Source: Ruminococcus sp. (GTDB taxonomy: Bacteria > Bacillota > Clostridia > Oscillospirales > Ruminococcaceae). Taken from it: a stretch of 64,000 bases of DNA. Where the stretch lies: the NCBI GenBank assembly GCA_022768805.1, contig JALELB010000017.1, positions 1-64,000 on the forward strand. Reading direction: 5' to 3'. How positions within the stretch are numbered: the stretch's first letter is position 1; each line of letters starts with the position of its first letter. Positions 1-7,644 of this stretch are shown here, piece by piece. The notes below the pieces were generated by a model that did no database searches, had not been told where the DNA came from, and was given only the letters and a program-made list of their open reading frames with translations. A program made the translations under genes and the position numbers.

Positions 1-13
1 CAAGGTTCTGGAT

Positions 14-520
14 ATGGCGCTTTACAGTCTGACCCGAACCCTGGAGCCGTATCCTGTCCGCCGTTTGCATGCGGATGAAATACAGGACGCATGCAGGCTG
101 ATGTGGAAGGCCTTTTTGCAGTTTGAAGCGCCGGAGTACTCTCAGGAGGGCATTGCCCATTTCCGGGCAAGTCTTGAAGATCAGGAGCGAATTCGCAAGC
201 TGACCTTTTATGGAGCTTTTGATGGGGACAAGCTTGTGGGCACACTCTGCATGCGGGCGCCCCAGCATATTGGCGGTTTTTTCGTGGATCCGGCCTATCA
301 CCGCCGGGGGATCGGCAGGCGGCTGTTCGAGGCAATGCGCTGCGACTATGCCCGCCAGGTGTTCACCGTCCATTCTTCTCCCTTTGGGGTGGAGGTTTAC
401 CGGCACCTGGGGTTTGTCCCCACGGACAAAGAGCAAACCGTCGATGGTCTGCGTTTTACCCCCATGCAGTACAGCGCAAAAGCTGATGAGGAAAAAGTCA
501 ATGGACAACAGCAAGAATAA
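14..520 (+). CDS. GNAT-family N-acetyltransferase
   Basis: A protein of 168 residues with the GNAT fold: the acetyl-CoA pyrophosphate loop is seen as RRRGIGRRLF (about residues 96-105, following VDPAYH), and the C-terminal part carries the usual GVEVYRHLGF strand-helix. Members of this superfamily move an acetyl group from acetyl-CoA to an amine; the substrate cannot be told. The frame is open to the left window edge, so the true start could lie outside; the ATG at 14 has only a weak purine run (AAGG) ahead of it. No terminator is obvious after it. Confidence 0.8.
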   Translation: MALYSLTRTLEPYPVRRLHADEIQDACRLMWKAFLQFEAPEYSQEGIAHFRASLEDQERIRKLTFYGAFDGDKLVGTLCMRAPQHIGGFFVDPAYHRRGIGRRLFEAMRCDYARQVFTVHSSPFGVEVYRHLGFVPTDKEQTVDGLRFTPMQYSAKADEEKVNGQQQE

Positions 521-673
521 ATTCGGAGGGAAGGGAAAAACGGCTTGTTGATTTGCAGACCATCGGAATTGTAACATTCCTTATTTGCTTTTCTTTTTTG
601 AATATTTCATGTTCTTTTTGCCTATCAAATCGGGTGTGGGTGCAGTTCTTTGTGCTAAATGCCGAAAAGGGAC

Positions 674-702
674 TTTACAAAAGCGCCGGTTTGTGATAAA
701 AT
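674..702 (+). promoter_or_regulatory. Sigma-A promoter for the foldase gene
   Basis: TTTACA at 674-679, a 17-base spacer and TAAAAT at 697-702. It lies in the only sizeable gap here (521-824), which is AT-rich and otherwise holds nothing I can recognise: no open frame with a ribosome binding site and no clear terminator for the acetyltransferase gene. The expected transcript would start near 709 and have a leader of about 115 bases. Confidence 0.7.
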
Positions 703-824
703 GATACATGCTAGTGCATAACTGGTAAAGATCAGCCGGGAAGACATGGACTGTTCCCGGGATACAGCATGCAGAGTATCGGAACAGGCTGCCGGCCCAG
801 GCAGCGATAGAAAGGAATAGGGAT

Positions 825-2294
825 ATGGCGAATTCAAAGAAGCTGAAAAAGCAAAACAAGCCCAAACAGCTGCCGACCCATGTGGAAAAAAAGCGGGAGC
901 AGGAACGGGCGGCTGCAAAGAAAGCGAAACGCCGCCGGATCTGGAAGCGGATCGGCATTGCTGCCGGTACAGTGGTGCTGACCGGCGGGATTGTCTGGGG
1001 CGTTTTCACGGCGGTGCAGAAAAGCGGAATCCTGCTGCATAATCGGATTGCGATGTCCAGCGAGCATTACGAAGTGAATAATGCCATGATGGACTATTAC
1101 TATGTGGAGCTGGAAAAATCCTTTTTTGCCAGCGGACAGGATTATCTGAACTATGTGGGGGTGGATCCGGAAAAATCCCTCAAGGAGCAGATTTATCAGG
1201 GAGATACCACATGGTTTGATTATCTGATGCAGACCGTAACCTCCAATAACGAGCAGATGCTGGTGCTGCTGGAGGAGGCTACCGCCCAGGGGATGACGCT
1301 GGATGATACGGAAAAGGCGGATATGGAACAGAAGCTGTCCGGCATCAATCTGGAGGATTATGCGCCGGGTGTGCGGATGGAGGATGTACGCAAGGCGGTG
1401 GAGTATTCCCTGATCGCCACCAAGTACAGCAACAAAATCCTGGCGGACACCAAAACCAGCGAGGCGGACTGGGAGGCATACTACGCAGAGCATGAGGATG
1501 ACTATCTGCAGCTGGATGCGCTGTCTTATGCTTTTACCATCAGCGATGAGGGCATGACCGCCGAGGAAGCTATGGAACAGGCAAAGCTGCTGGAGCAGAC
1601 CACCAGCCGGGAGACCTTTGAAAAATGGGTGGAGCAGTATCTGACCGACACAGGCGTGGAAGAGGATGTGGTGAACCAGAAGGTGGAGGCATGCAAGACC
1701 ACAGGTGCGCTGTCCAATTTCGGTGAGGAGATTACCGCCTGGGCGAAGGCGGACACCACCCAGCCGGGCGATACCTATATCGCCCAGAGCGATACTGCCT
1801 GCAAGGTGTATATGCTGCTGAGCAAGCCTGTCCGGGATGAACAGCCTACGGTGGACATCCGGCATATTCTCCTGTCCACGGAGAAATGCGGTTCAGCGGA
1901 GGCTGCACTGGAACGGGCAAAGGCGGTGCTGGAGGAGTGGAAGAAGGGTGCCGCCAACGAGGAGAGCTTCGGCGAGCTAGCAAAACAATATTCAGCGGAC
2001 GGCTCCGCCAGCAGCGGCGGCCTGTACGAAAAGGTATATCCCGGGGAAATGGTGGAGGAATTCGACGCCTGGTGCTTCGATGAAAGCCGCAGGGACGGGG
2101 ATACGGATATTGTGGAAACCCAGTACGGTGCCCATGTGATGTATTTTGTAAAGCACAGTCTGCCCAGATGGCAGGCAGAAATCAGTGGCAAGCTGGATAA
2201 TGAAGGCTACCAGAACACGTATAAGGCACTGGTGGAGCAGCATCCGGTTACCAAGAATGAGAAAAATATTGCCAAGGTTGCAGATGAACGCTGA
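825..2294 (+). CDS. Membrane-anchored parvulin-type peptidyl-prolyl isomerase (PrsA/SurA-like)
   Basis: 489 residues. The first 42 are strongly basic (many K and R), followed by one membrane segment at about 43-64, so the protein is probably a type II membrane protein with its bulk outside the cell. A parvulin (PpiC) rotamase domain lies at about 343-445, with the typical start DIRHILLST and the late YGAHVMYF strand. Such proteins help secreted proteins fold. There is no lipobox, unlike Bacillus PrsA. Ribosome binding site AAAGGA at 811-816, 8 bases before the ATG. The gene follows a good promoter and is 28 bases ahead of a lipoprotein gene, probably cotranscribed. Confidence 0.85.
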   Translation: MANSKKLKKQNKPKQLPTHVEKKREQERAAAKKAKRRRIWKRIGIAAGTVVLTGGIVWGVFTAVQKSGILLHNRIAMSSEHYEVNNAMMDYYYVELEKSFFASGQDYLNYVGVDPEKSLKEQIYQGDTTWFDYLMQTVTSNNEQMLVLLEEATAQGMTLDDTEKADMEQKLSGINLEDYAPGVRMEDVRKAVEYSLIATKYSNKILADTKTSEADWEAYYAEHEDDYLQLDALSYAFTISDEGMTAEEAMEQAKLLEQTTSRETFEKWVEQYLTDTGVEEDVVNQKVEACKTTGALSNFGEEITAWAKADTTQPGDTYIAQSDTACKVYMLLSKPVRDEQPTVDIRHILLSTEKCGSAEAALERAKAVLEEWKKGAANEESFGELAKQYSADGSASSGGLYEKVYPGEMVEEFDAWCFDESRRDGDTDIVETQYGAHVMYFVKHSLPRWQAEISGKLDNEGYQNTYKALVEQHPVTKNEKNIAKVADER

Positions 2295-2322
2295 GGCGTC
2301 CGGGTGAAAGGGAGTCTTTCAT

Positions 2323-3408
2323 ATGAAAATCAGAAAACTATTTGCGGGGCTGATGGCCTGCCTGCTGCTGGGTGCGGCAGGCTGCGGCAATCAGCAGGAA
2401 TCCGCCGGAACGGTGCAGGAAACCTCCGCCGCACGGCAGACAGAGCTTGCCACGGAGCCTACAGAGCCTGCTACAGAGGCAGCAGTCAGCGTATACAATC
2501 CCCTGACCGGAGAGGCGGGCTATAACCCGGACGCAGTAGGCAAGCGGCCCATTGCGGTGATGGTGAACAATGTAAAGCCCTCTTTGCCCCAGTACGGCAT
2601 TGCAGCGGCGGATATCATCTATGAAATTCCGGTTGAGGGGGGCATCACCCGTCTGATGGCGGTGTATGCGGACTATACGCAGCTGCCGGATATTTGCTCC
2701 GTGCGCAGCTGCCGGTACTATTACCCCATCCTTGCCTATGGCATGGACGCCATTTACTGCCACTGGGGCTGCGACCAGACCATTGCCAAGGATACTCTGG
2801 CCCGGCTGGGCATTGACCGGATGGACGGCGGCGGTGCAGCCAACAAGGTGGTCTTTTTCCGGGATTCGGACCGGGTGGGCAAGTACAATACGGAGCATAC
2901 AGGCTATCTGAAGGGCTCTGCGGTGCCGGATGCCATTGCCCAGTTCGGTTTCCGGACGGATACCACAGTGGGTAATGCGTTTCACTTTCTGGATCCGGAG
3001 CAGCCGGAAAAGCCGGAGGGAAAAAGCTGCAGCACAGTCAATGCAGCCTTTTCCGATCAGTATTACAGCACCTTTACCTTTGACAAGGCAAGCGGTACCT
3101 ATCTGAAGCAGCATTCCGGCAAGCCCCATATGGATCAGAAGGCAGACAAGCAGCTGGCGTTCACCAATGTGCTGATTCTGCAGACGGATATCCACACCCG
3201 GCCGGACGGCTATCTGATGGACGTGGCCCTGGAGGGAGGCACAGGCTATTACATTTCCATGGGTGCAGCCCAGGAAATCCAATGGACAAAGGACGGGGAG
3301 GATCAGCCCATCCGGCTCTTTGACAAGGCGGGCAAGGAACTGTCCGTGAATGCGGGCAAGAGTTATATCGGTCTCATCGGCACCAAGCGGCCGGTGACAA
3401 TATCCTGA
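2323..3408 (+). CDS. DUF3048 (YerB-like) lipoprotein
   Basis: 361 residues. A signal peptide ends in a lipobox-like GAAGC with Cys21 as the likely lipid-bearing residue; residues 22-60 are a Thr/Ala/Glu-rich linker. The rest matches the DUF3048/YerB family, recognised by RPIAVMVNN, the IYEIPVEGGITR stretch and the SVRSCR motif. The biochemical role of the family is not established; it is a surface lipoprotein of spore-forming Firmicutes. It follows the foldase gene and ends in a strong terminator. Confidence 0.85.
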   Translation: MKIRKLFAGLMACLLLGAAGCGNQQESAGTVQETSAARQTELATEPTEPATEAAVSVYNPLTGEAGYNPDAVGKRPIAVMVNNVKPSLPQYGIAAADIIYEIPVEGGITRLMAVYADYTQLPDICSVRSCRYYYPILAYGMDAIYCHWGCDQTIAKDTLARLGIDRMDGGGAANKVVFFRDSDRVGKYNTEHTGYLKGSAVPDAIAQFGFRTDTTVGNAFHFLDPEQPEKPEGKSCSTVNAAFSDQYYSTFTFDKASGTYLKQHSGKPHMDQKADKQLAFTNVLILQTDIHTRPDGYLMDVALEGGTGYYISMGAAQEIQWTKDGEDQPIRLFDKAGKELSVNAGKSYIGLIGTKRPVTIS

Positions 3409-3412
3409 CGGG

Positions 3413-3440
3413 AAAGGGGAGAGATATTCTCCCCTTTTTT
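3413..3440 (+). terminator. Intrinsic terminator after the DUF3048 gene
   Basis: Perfect 10-base-pair stem (3413-3422 with 3428-3437), 5-base loop, followed by further T residues to 3440. Confidence 0.9.
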
Positions 3441-3450
3441 GATGGGGCAT

Positions 3451-3478
3451 GTATATTTCGCTTCCTGCCGGGCATATT
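3451..3478 (+). promoter_or_regulatory. Candidate sigma-F-type sporulation promoter for spoIIR
   Basis: GTATA at 3451-3455 and GGGCATATT at 3470-3478 fit the forespore sigma-F elements (GyATA and GGnnAnAnT). The spacer is 14 bases, one or two shorter than usual, and the predicted start would fall on the ribosome binding site, so this is only a candidate. In Bacillus, spoIIR is a sigma-F gene, which makes the position meaningful. Confidence 0.3.
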
Positions 3479-3498
3479 CCAGTCGGAGGCGATGAAAC

Positions 3499-4122
3499 AT
3501 GAAACGGCTGGAACTGATATTACTGGCAGGACTGCTTGGCGCAATTCTATACGCAAACGTCAGCAGTGTTTCACAGACGGTGGACAGGCTGCAGGCGGAT
3601 GTGCTGCGGCTGCACATTCTTGCAAATTCGGACAGTGAGGAGGATCAGACCCTGAAGCTGGCTGTTCGGGACAGGCTGCTGTCCTGCTCGGAGGAAATCT
3701 TCGGAGATGCGGAAACCATGGAGGAGGTCCGGGAGGCTGCCCGGCAGGGACTGGACAGGATCCGGGAGCTTGCCCGGCAGGTGGTCCGGGAGCAGGGCTT
3801 TACTTATGATGTGCAGGCGGAGCTGGTGGAGATGCCCTTTGACGAGCGGGTGTATGAGGATCTCACTATGCCTGCCGGTGAATACGAGACGCTGCGGATC
3901 ACCATCGGAGAAGCGGAGGGCCACAACTGGTGGTGCGTGATGTATCCGCCCCTGTGCATTCCGGCTGCCCAGTCGGTGCAAAGCGATACGGAGGAAGCGG
4001 AAGCGGCGTTTGACCGGGAAGAGTACGATATGCTGACCAATCCCTGCCGGTACCGGGCAAGACTCTGGTGTGCGGAGCGGTTTTCCCGGCTCTGGGACAG
4101 CGTCAGAAAAAATATCGGATAA
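3499..4122 (+). CDS. spoIIR: Stage II sporulation protein R
   Basis: 207 residues with an N-terminal hydrophobic segment (about 5-22) and the family hallmark LRLHILANSDS (about 36-46), followed by a run of helices and the AGEYETLRITIGEAEGHNWW-type core. In Bacillus, SpoIIR is made in the forespore and secreted to the intermembrane space, where it triggers SpoIIGA to process pro-sigma-E. Ribosome binding site GGAGG at 3485-3489. The gene stands alone between a terminator and the infC promoter. Confidence 0.9.
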   Translation: MKRLELILLAGLLGAILYANVSSVSQTVDRLQADVLRLHILANSDSEEDQTLKLAVRDRLLSCSEEIFGDAETMEEVREAARQGLDRIRELARQVVREQGFTYDVQAELVEMPFDERVYEDLTMPAGEYETLRITIGEAEGHNWWCVMYPPLCIPAAQSVQSDTEEAEAAFDREEYDMLTNPCRYRARLWCAERFSRLWDSVRKNIG

Positions 4123-4136
4123 AGTGAAAAAAGGGC

Positions 4137-4165
4137 TTGACAAATCCTAAAAAGGGGTATATACT
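4137..4165 (+). promoter_or_regulatory. Strong sigma-A promoter for infC-rpmI-rplT
   Basis: TTGACA at 4137-4142, 17-base spacer, TATACT at 4160-4165. It overlaps the region just after the spoIIR stop codon. Confidence 0.88.
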
Positions 4166-4317
4166 ATTATGGTAAAAACAAAGCAGGACTTCCCGTTCTC
4201 ACCGCCCGTGCATGCATGGTTCGGTTAATATGAACCCATTGATGATGGAATTCGTATGAGTGCAGGAGGCTTTCTGCACTCATTTTTGTTTTGAAAACTG
4301 ACTTGGAGGTGCTGGAA
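4166..4317 (+). promoter_or_regulatory. Leader of infC-rpmI-rplT with transcription attenuator
   Basis: About 145 bases lie between the promoter and the infC start. They contain a GGTTC/GAACC hairpin near 4219-4237 and a perfect 10-base-pair terminator stem (4256-4265 with 4274-4283, 8-base loop) followed by TTTTGTTTT up to about 4292. In Bacillus this operon is controlled by L20 binding to its own leader and causing termination; the same arrangement is inferred here. I cannot point to the exact L20-binding fold. Confidence 0.75.
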
Positions 4318-4836
4318 ATTAGCAAACAGGAACATCAGATCAACGAAGAGATCCGGGACCGTGAGGTGCTGGTAATCGACGATCAGGGAACAAAGCTGGG
4401 CGTGCTCTCTGCAAAGGAAGCACAGAAGATCGCCTACGACAAGAATCTGGATCTGGTCAAGATTGCGCCCCAGGCAACACCGCCTGTGTGCCGGATCATG
4501 GACTACGGCAAGTTCTGCTTTGAACAGGCCAAGCGGGAAAAGGAAGCCCGCAAGAACCAGAAGGTTGTGGAGATCAAGGAAATCCGTATGTTTTCTGCGA
4601 TTGATACCCACGATTTCAACACAAAGGTCAACCAGGCAATCAAATTCCTGCAGTCCGGCGACAAGCTGAAGGTTTCCGTCCGGTTCCGCAAGCGTGCCAT
4701 CGCACATCCTCACCTGGGTGAGGAGCTGCTGGAGCGTTTCCGCGAAGCCTGCGGCGATATTGCTGTGGTGGATAAGCCGGCAAAGATGGAAGGCCGCAGT
4801 ATTGTGATGTTCATGTCACCGAAAGCATCCAAGTAA
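4318..4836 (+). CDS. infC: Translation initiation factor IF-3 (AUU start)
   Basis: 172 residues, full-length IF-3: N-domain (INEEIRDREVLVID), lysine-rich linker (about 70-85) and C-domain with KVSVRFRKR. IF-3 keeps ribosomal subunits apart and checks the start codon. The start is set at ATT 4318: GGAGGT at 4305-4310 is 7 bases upstream, and the first codons ATT AGC AAA match those of Bacillus infC, known to start with AUU. The in-frame TTG at 4291 lies in the terminator T-tract and has no binding site. The rare start allows IF-3 to limit its own synthesis. Confidence 0.92.
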   Translation: MSKQEHQINEEIRDREVLVIDDQGTKLGVLSAKEAQKIAYDKNLDLVKIAPQATPPVCRIMDYGKFCFEQAKREKEARKNQKVVEIKEIRMFSAIDTHDFNTKVNQAIKFLQSGDKLKVSVRFRKRAIAHPHLGEELLERFREACGDIAVVDKPAKMEGRSIVMFMSPKASK

Positions 4837-4854
4837 TTGAAGGAGGATAATACA

Positions 4855-5058
4855 ATGGCAAAGGTTAAGGTAAAAACTCATTCCGGTGCAAAGAAGCGCT
4901 TCAAGGTAACCGGTTCCGGTAAGGTGAAGTATCAGCACACCAACAAGAGACACAGACTGACCCAGAAGGACACCAAGCGTAAGAGAATCGCCCGGGGCGC
5001 AGGCATCTGCGACTGCACAAACGCACCGACCATCAAGAAGCTCGTTCCTTATCTCTGA
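4855..5058 (+). CDS. rpmI: 50S ribosomal protein L35
   Basis: 67 residues, rich in K and R, with the family start [15 protein letters not shown] and the end IKKLVPYL. The ATG at 4855 has GGAGG at 4842-4846. The tail contains Cys residues (ICDC), unusual for L35 but not disqualifying. Second gene of the infC operon, 18 bases after infC. Confidence 0.95.
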   Translation: MAKVKVKTHSGAKKRFKVTGSGKVKYQHTNKRHRLTQKDTKRKRIARGAGICDCTNAPTIKKLVPYL

Positions 5059-5131
5059 TAGATCCGGCTGCCGGGTCTGCGGAATGCAGCTGTAGATTTT
5101 CTTAGTAAATTTATTTTGGAGGTATAAGACA

Positions 5132-5488
5132 ATGGCACGAGTGAAGGGTGCAATGGCAACTCGCAAGAGAAGAAATAAAACATTAAAGCTGGCAAAGGGC
5201 TACTGGGGCAATAAGAGCAAGCACTTCAAGATGGCCAAGCAGGCTGTGATGAAGTCCGGTAACTACGCTTACATCGGCCGCAAGCAGAAGAAGAGAGATT
5301 TCCGCGCACTGTGGATCACCAGAATTTCCGCAGCATGCAAGCTCAACGGTATGAATTATTCCACATTCATGAACGGCTGTAAGAAGGCTGGGATCACACT
5401 CAACAGAAAGATGCTGTCCGAGATCGCCATCAACGATGCTGCCGGCTTTACAAAGATTACTGAGCAGGCAAAGGCTGCGCTTCAGTAA
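5132..5488 (+). CDS. rplT: 50S ribosomal protein L20
   Basis: 118 residues, the usual length, with the family motif [17 protein letters not shown] near the start and the conserved [11 protein letters not shown]20 is needed early in 50S assembly and, in Firmicutes, represses this operon through the leader. GGAGGT precedes the ATG by 8 bases. The 73-base gap after rpmI shows no independent promoter that I trust. Confidence 0.96.
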   Translation: MARVKGAMATRKRRNKTLKLAKGYWGNKSKHFKMAKQAVMKSGNYAYIGRKQKKRDFRALWITRISAACKLNGMNYSTFMNGCKKAGITLNRKMLSEIAINDAAGFTKITEQAKAALQ

Positions 5489-5502
5489 GAACAGGAACCT
5501 AG

Positions 5503-5532
5503 TGCCTTTCCGTGCGCTTGTGCGGAAAGGCA
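5503..5532 (+). terminator. Hairpin after rplT, probable weak terminator
   Basis: Perfect 10-base-pair stem (5503-5512 with 5523-5532) and a 10-base loop, followed by TCCTTGTATTT, which is only moderately T-rich. It may stop part of transcription before the methyltransferase gene. Confidence 0.55.
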
Positions 5533-5583
5533 TCCTTGTATTTCCGGCTCCGTCCGTCAGCTTTCAGAAACGGAGGTGTGCGC

Positions 5584-6387
5584 TTGCAAAGCAACGCTGT
5601 TCTGTCCTCAAAGGATAATGTGAATATCAAACGTTACCAGAAGCTGGCTGCTTCGAAAAAAGCCCGGCAGGCTGATGGTCTGTTTGTGCTGGAGGGAGTC
5701 AGGCTGATCGGAGACGCCCTGCTGGAGCATGCTCGGCTGGACTGCCTGATGATAACCGAAAACGCTGTGGAGAAATATCCTGCATTGCTTGCACAGGCTG
5801 ATTTGAAGGAAGTACGTTTGCTGGTTATTTCAAATGAGCTTGGCGCAAGAATTGCGCAAACGGAGCAGCCCCAGGGGGTATTTGCTGTCTGCCGGATGCC
5901 CCGGCAGGCGTCCTACCGGCCGGTGCTGAAGCAGGGAGGTCATTTTCTCATTCTCCACGAATTACAGGACCCGGGAAACCTGGGCATGATCCTGCGGACT
6001 GCGGACGCCCTGGGCATTGACGGGGTGTTCCTGTGCGGCTGCTGCGATGTATACAGTCCCAAGGTCATCCGTGCCACCATGGGCTCCGTGTTCCGGGTGC
6101 CCCTTTGGCAGGAGCCGGATACGGACAGGCTGCTGGCTGCCATGAAAGCTGCTGGGGTACATACCTATGCGGCGGTGATCGATCCGGAGGCCAGGGAGCT
6201 GCGCAGCTGCGATTTTGACGGCAGTGCGGCTGTGATGATCGGCAACGAGGGCAACGGCATTCCTGCCCAGGTGGCGGATGCCTGCGATTTTCGGCTGACT
6301 ATCCGCATGCAGGGACACATCAATTCCCTTAATGCTGCCATGGCGGCTGGAATCATTCTCTGGGAGTTACAGGGGGGACAGATATGA
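5584..6387 (+). CDS. TrmH-family (SPOUT) RNA 2'-O-methyltransferase
   Basis: 267 residues. A short N-terminal RNA-binding domain (YQKLAASKKAR, FVLEGVRLIGD) is followed by the SPOUT knot domain with its three motifs: HELQDPGNLGMILRTADALG, VMIGNEGNGI and INSLNAAMAAGIILWE. These enzymes methylate a ribose 2'-OH in rRNA or tRNA using S-adenosylmethionine; the target base cannot be told. The TTG at 5584 is chosen because GGAGG at 5572-5576 lies 7 bases ahead; the upstream in-frame ATG at 5512 lies inside the hairpin. The stop overlaps the dprA start (ATGA). Confidence 0.88.
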   Translation: MQSNAVLSSKDNVNIKRYQKLAASKKARQADGLFVLEGVRLIGDALLEHARLDCLMITENAVEKYPALLAQADLKEVRLLVISNELGARIAQTEQPQGVFAVCRMPRQASYRPVLKQGGHFLILHELQDPGNLGMILRTADALGIDGVFLCGCCDVYSPKVIRATMGSVFRVPLWQEPDTDRLLAAMKAAGVHTYAAVIDPEARELRSCDFDGSAAVMIGNEGNGIPAQVADACDFRLTIRMQGHINSLNAAMAAGIILWELQGGQI

Positions 6388-7604
6388 ACGAAACACGGTA
6401 CTGGCTGTGGCTGAGCCTGGTGTTCGGCGCAGCAAATCCCCGGGTCTGGCAGCTGCTGGACCATTTTGACAGCGCCCATGACGCATTTTTCGCCCTGCGG
6501 GACGGAGAAGTCACCGGGCTCACCCCGGCAGAGGAACGGGGCGCCCGGACTGCCCATCTGGAGCAGGCGGACGCAGTGATGGAATATTGTGACCGTAACG
6601 GCATCACCATTACCACCTTTGATGAGGCAGCGTATCCCTCCATTCTGCGGGGGATCTATAATCCGCCTCTGGTGCTGTTTTCTATGGGGCATATGGAGCT
6701 TTTGCGGGATTATATCGGCATGACCGTAGTAGGCACCCGGCACCCCAGTCAGTACAGCCTGCGGATTACGGAGGCTCTGGCAGGAGGACTTGCGGAATGC
6801 GGCATGACCATCGTCAGCGGTTTTGCCCTTGGGGTGGATTCGGCTGCCCACCGGGCTGCGCTTCGGCGGAACCGGCCCACCATTGCGGTGCTGGGCTGCG
6901 GCATCAACGTCAATTACCCCAAGGAGAATGCAGAGCTAAAGGAGCAGATGGCTGAAAGCGGGCTGATTCTCACCGAGTTTCTCCCCGGCACCCAGCCCAT
7001 GGGCAGCAATTTTCCCAAGCGGAACCGGGTACTCAGCGGATTGTCCCTGGGCACGGTGGTGGTTGAGGCTGCCATCGGCAGCGGCTCCCTGATTACCGCA
7101 GAGCATGCGGCGGATCAGGGCCGGGATGTGTTCTGTGTGCCTCCTGCGGATATTCTGGACCGGCGGTATGCAGGGGTGTTCCGCTATCTGCGGGACGGGG
7201 CGATTCCGGTGTTCACTCTCAACGATATTCTGAACGAATATTACACCACCTATCCGCATAAACTATCGACGCCTGCGGATCCCCCATATGAGGCAAAGCG
7301 CAGCCAGTCGGCAGTGCTGTCACGGGAGGAGGAGCTTCCGCCCCCGGAGGTCAAACCCAAGCAGACGGAGGAGCAGCCGGAAGCAGAAGCGCCGGCACCG
7401 GCACCCATCAAGCCGGATCACAGCACCCTTGACCTTTTGCAGAGCGCCATTGTAGGCTGTCTGGAGCGGGAGGGCAAGATGCATGCGGATGTGCTGGCTG
7501 CCAGGCTGGAGCTCAGCATGGAGGATCTCATGATGTCCCTGACGGAGCTGGAGCTGATGGGCGTGGTTACGTCTCTGTTCGGCAAGGTGTATGAATTAAA
7601 CTAG
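6384..7604 (+). CDS. dprA: DNA-processing protein DprA/Smf
   Basis: 406 residues. A SAM-like N-terminal part is followed by the Rossmann DprA core: MTVVGTRHPSQYS, SGFALGVDSAAH and the FPKRNRVLSGLS loop are all clear. A Pro/Glu-rich linker at about 300-350 leads to a C-terminal winged-helix (DML1-like, about 350-405). DprA protects incoming single-stranded DNA and loads RecA in transformation. It overlaps the methyltransferase gene by 4 bases and sits before topA, the usual Firmicute order. No other competence gene is in the window. Confidence 0.92.
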   Translation: MNETRYWLWLSLVFGAANPRVWQLLDHFDSAHDAFFALRDGEVTGLTPAEERGARTAHLEQADAVMEYCDRNGITITTFDEAAYPSILRGIYNPPLVLFSMGHMELLRDYIGMTVVGTRHPSQYSLRITEALAGGLAECGMTIVSGFALGVDSAAHRAALRRNRPTIAVLGCGINVNYPKENAELKEQMAESGLILTEFLPGTQPMGSNFPKRNRVLSGLSLGTVVVEAAIGSGSLITAEHAADQGRDVFCVPPADILDRRYAGVFRYLRDGAIPVFTLNDILNEYYTTYPHKLSTPADPPYEAKRSQSAVLSREEELPPPEVKPKQTEEQPEAEAPAPAPIKPDHSTLDLLQSAIVGCLEREGKMHADVLAARLELSMEDLMMSLTELELMGVVTSLFGKVYELN

Positions 7605-7644
7605 AAAGGAGTTTTCCGTCCGGCAGGGCGGGAAATGCAGATAT

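Noticed and set aside
4291..4317. TTG start giving a longer IF-3
   Set aside because: It lies in the T-tract of the attenuator, has no ribosome binding site, and AUU 4318 has a perfect one.
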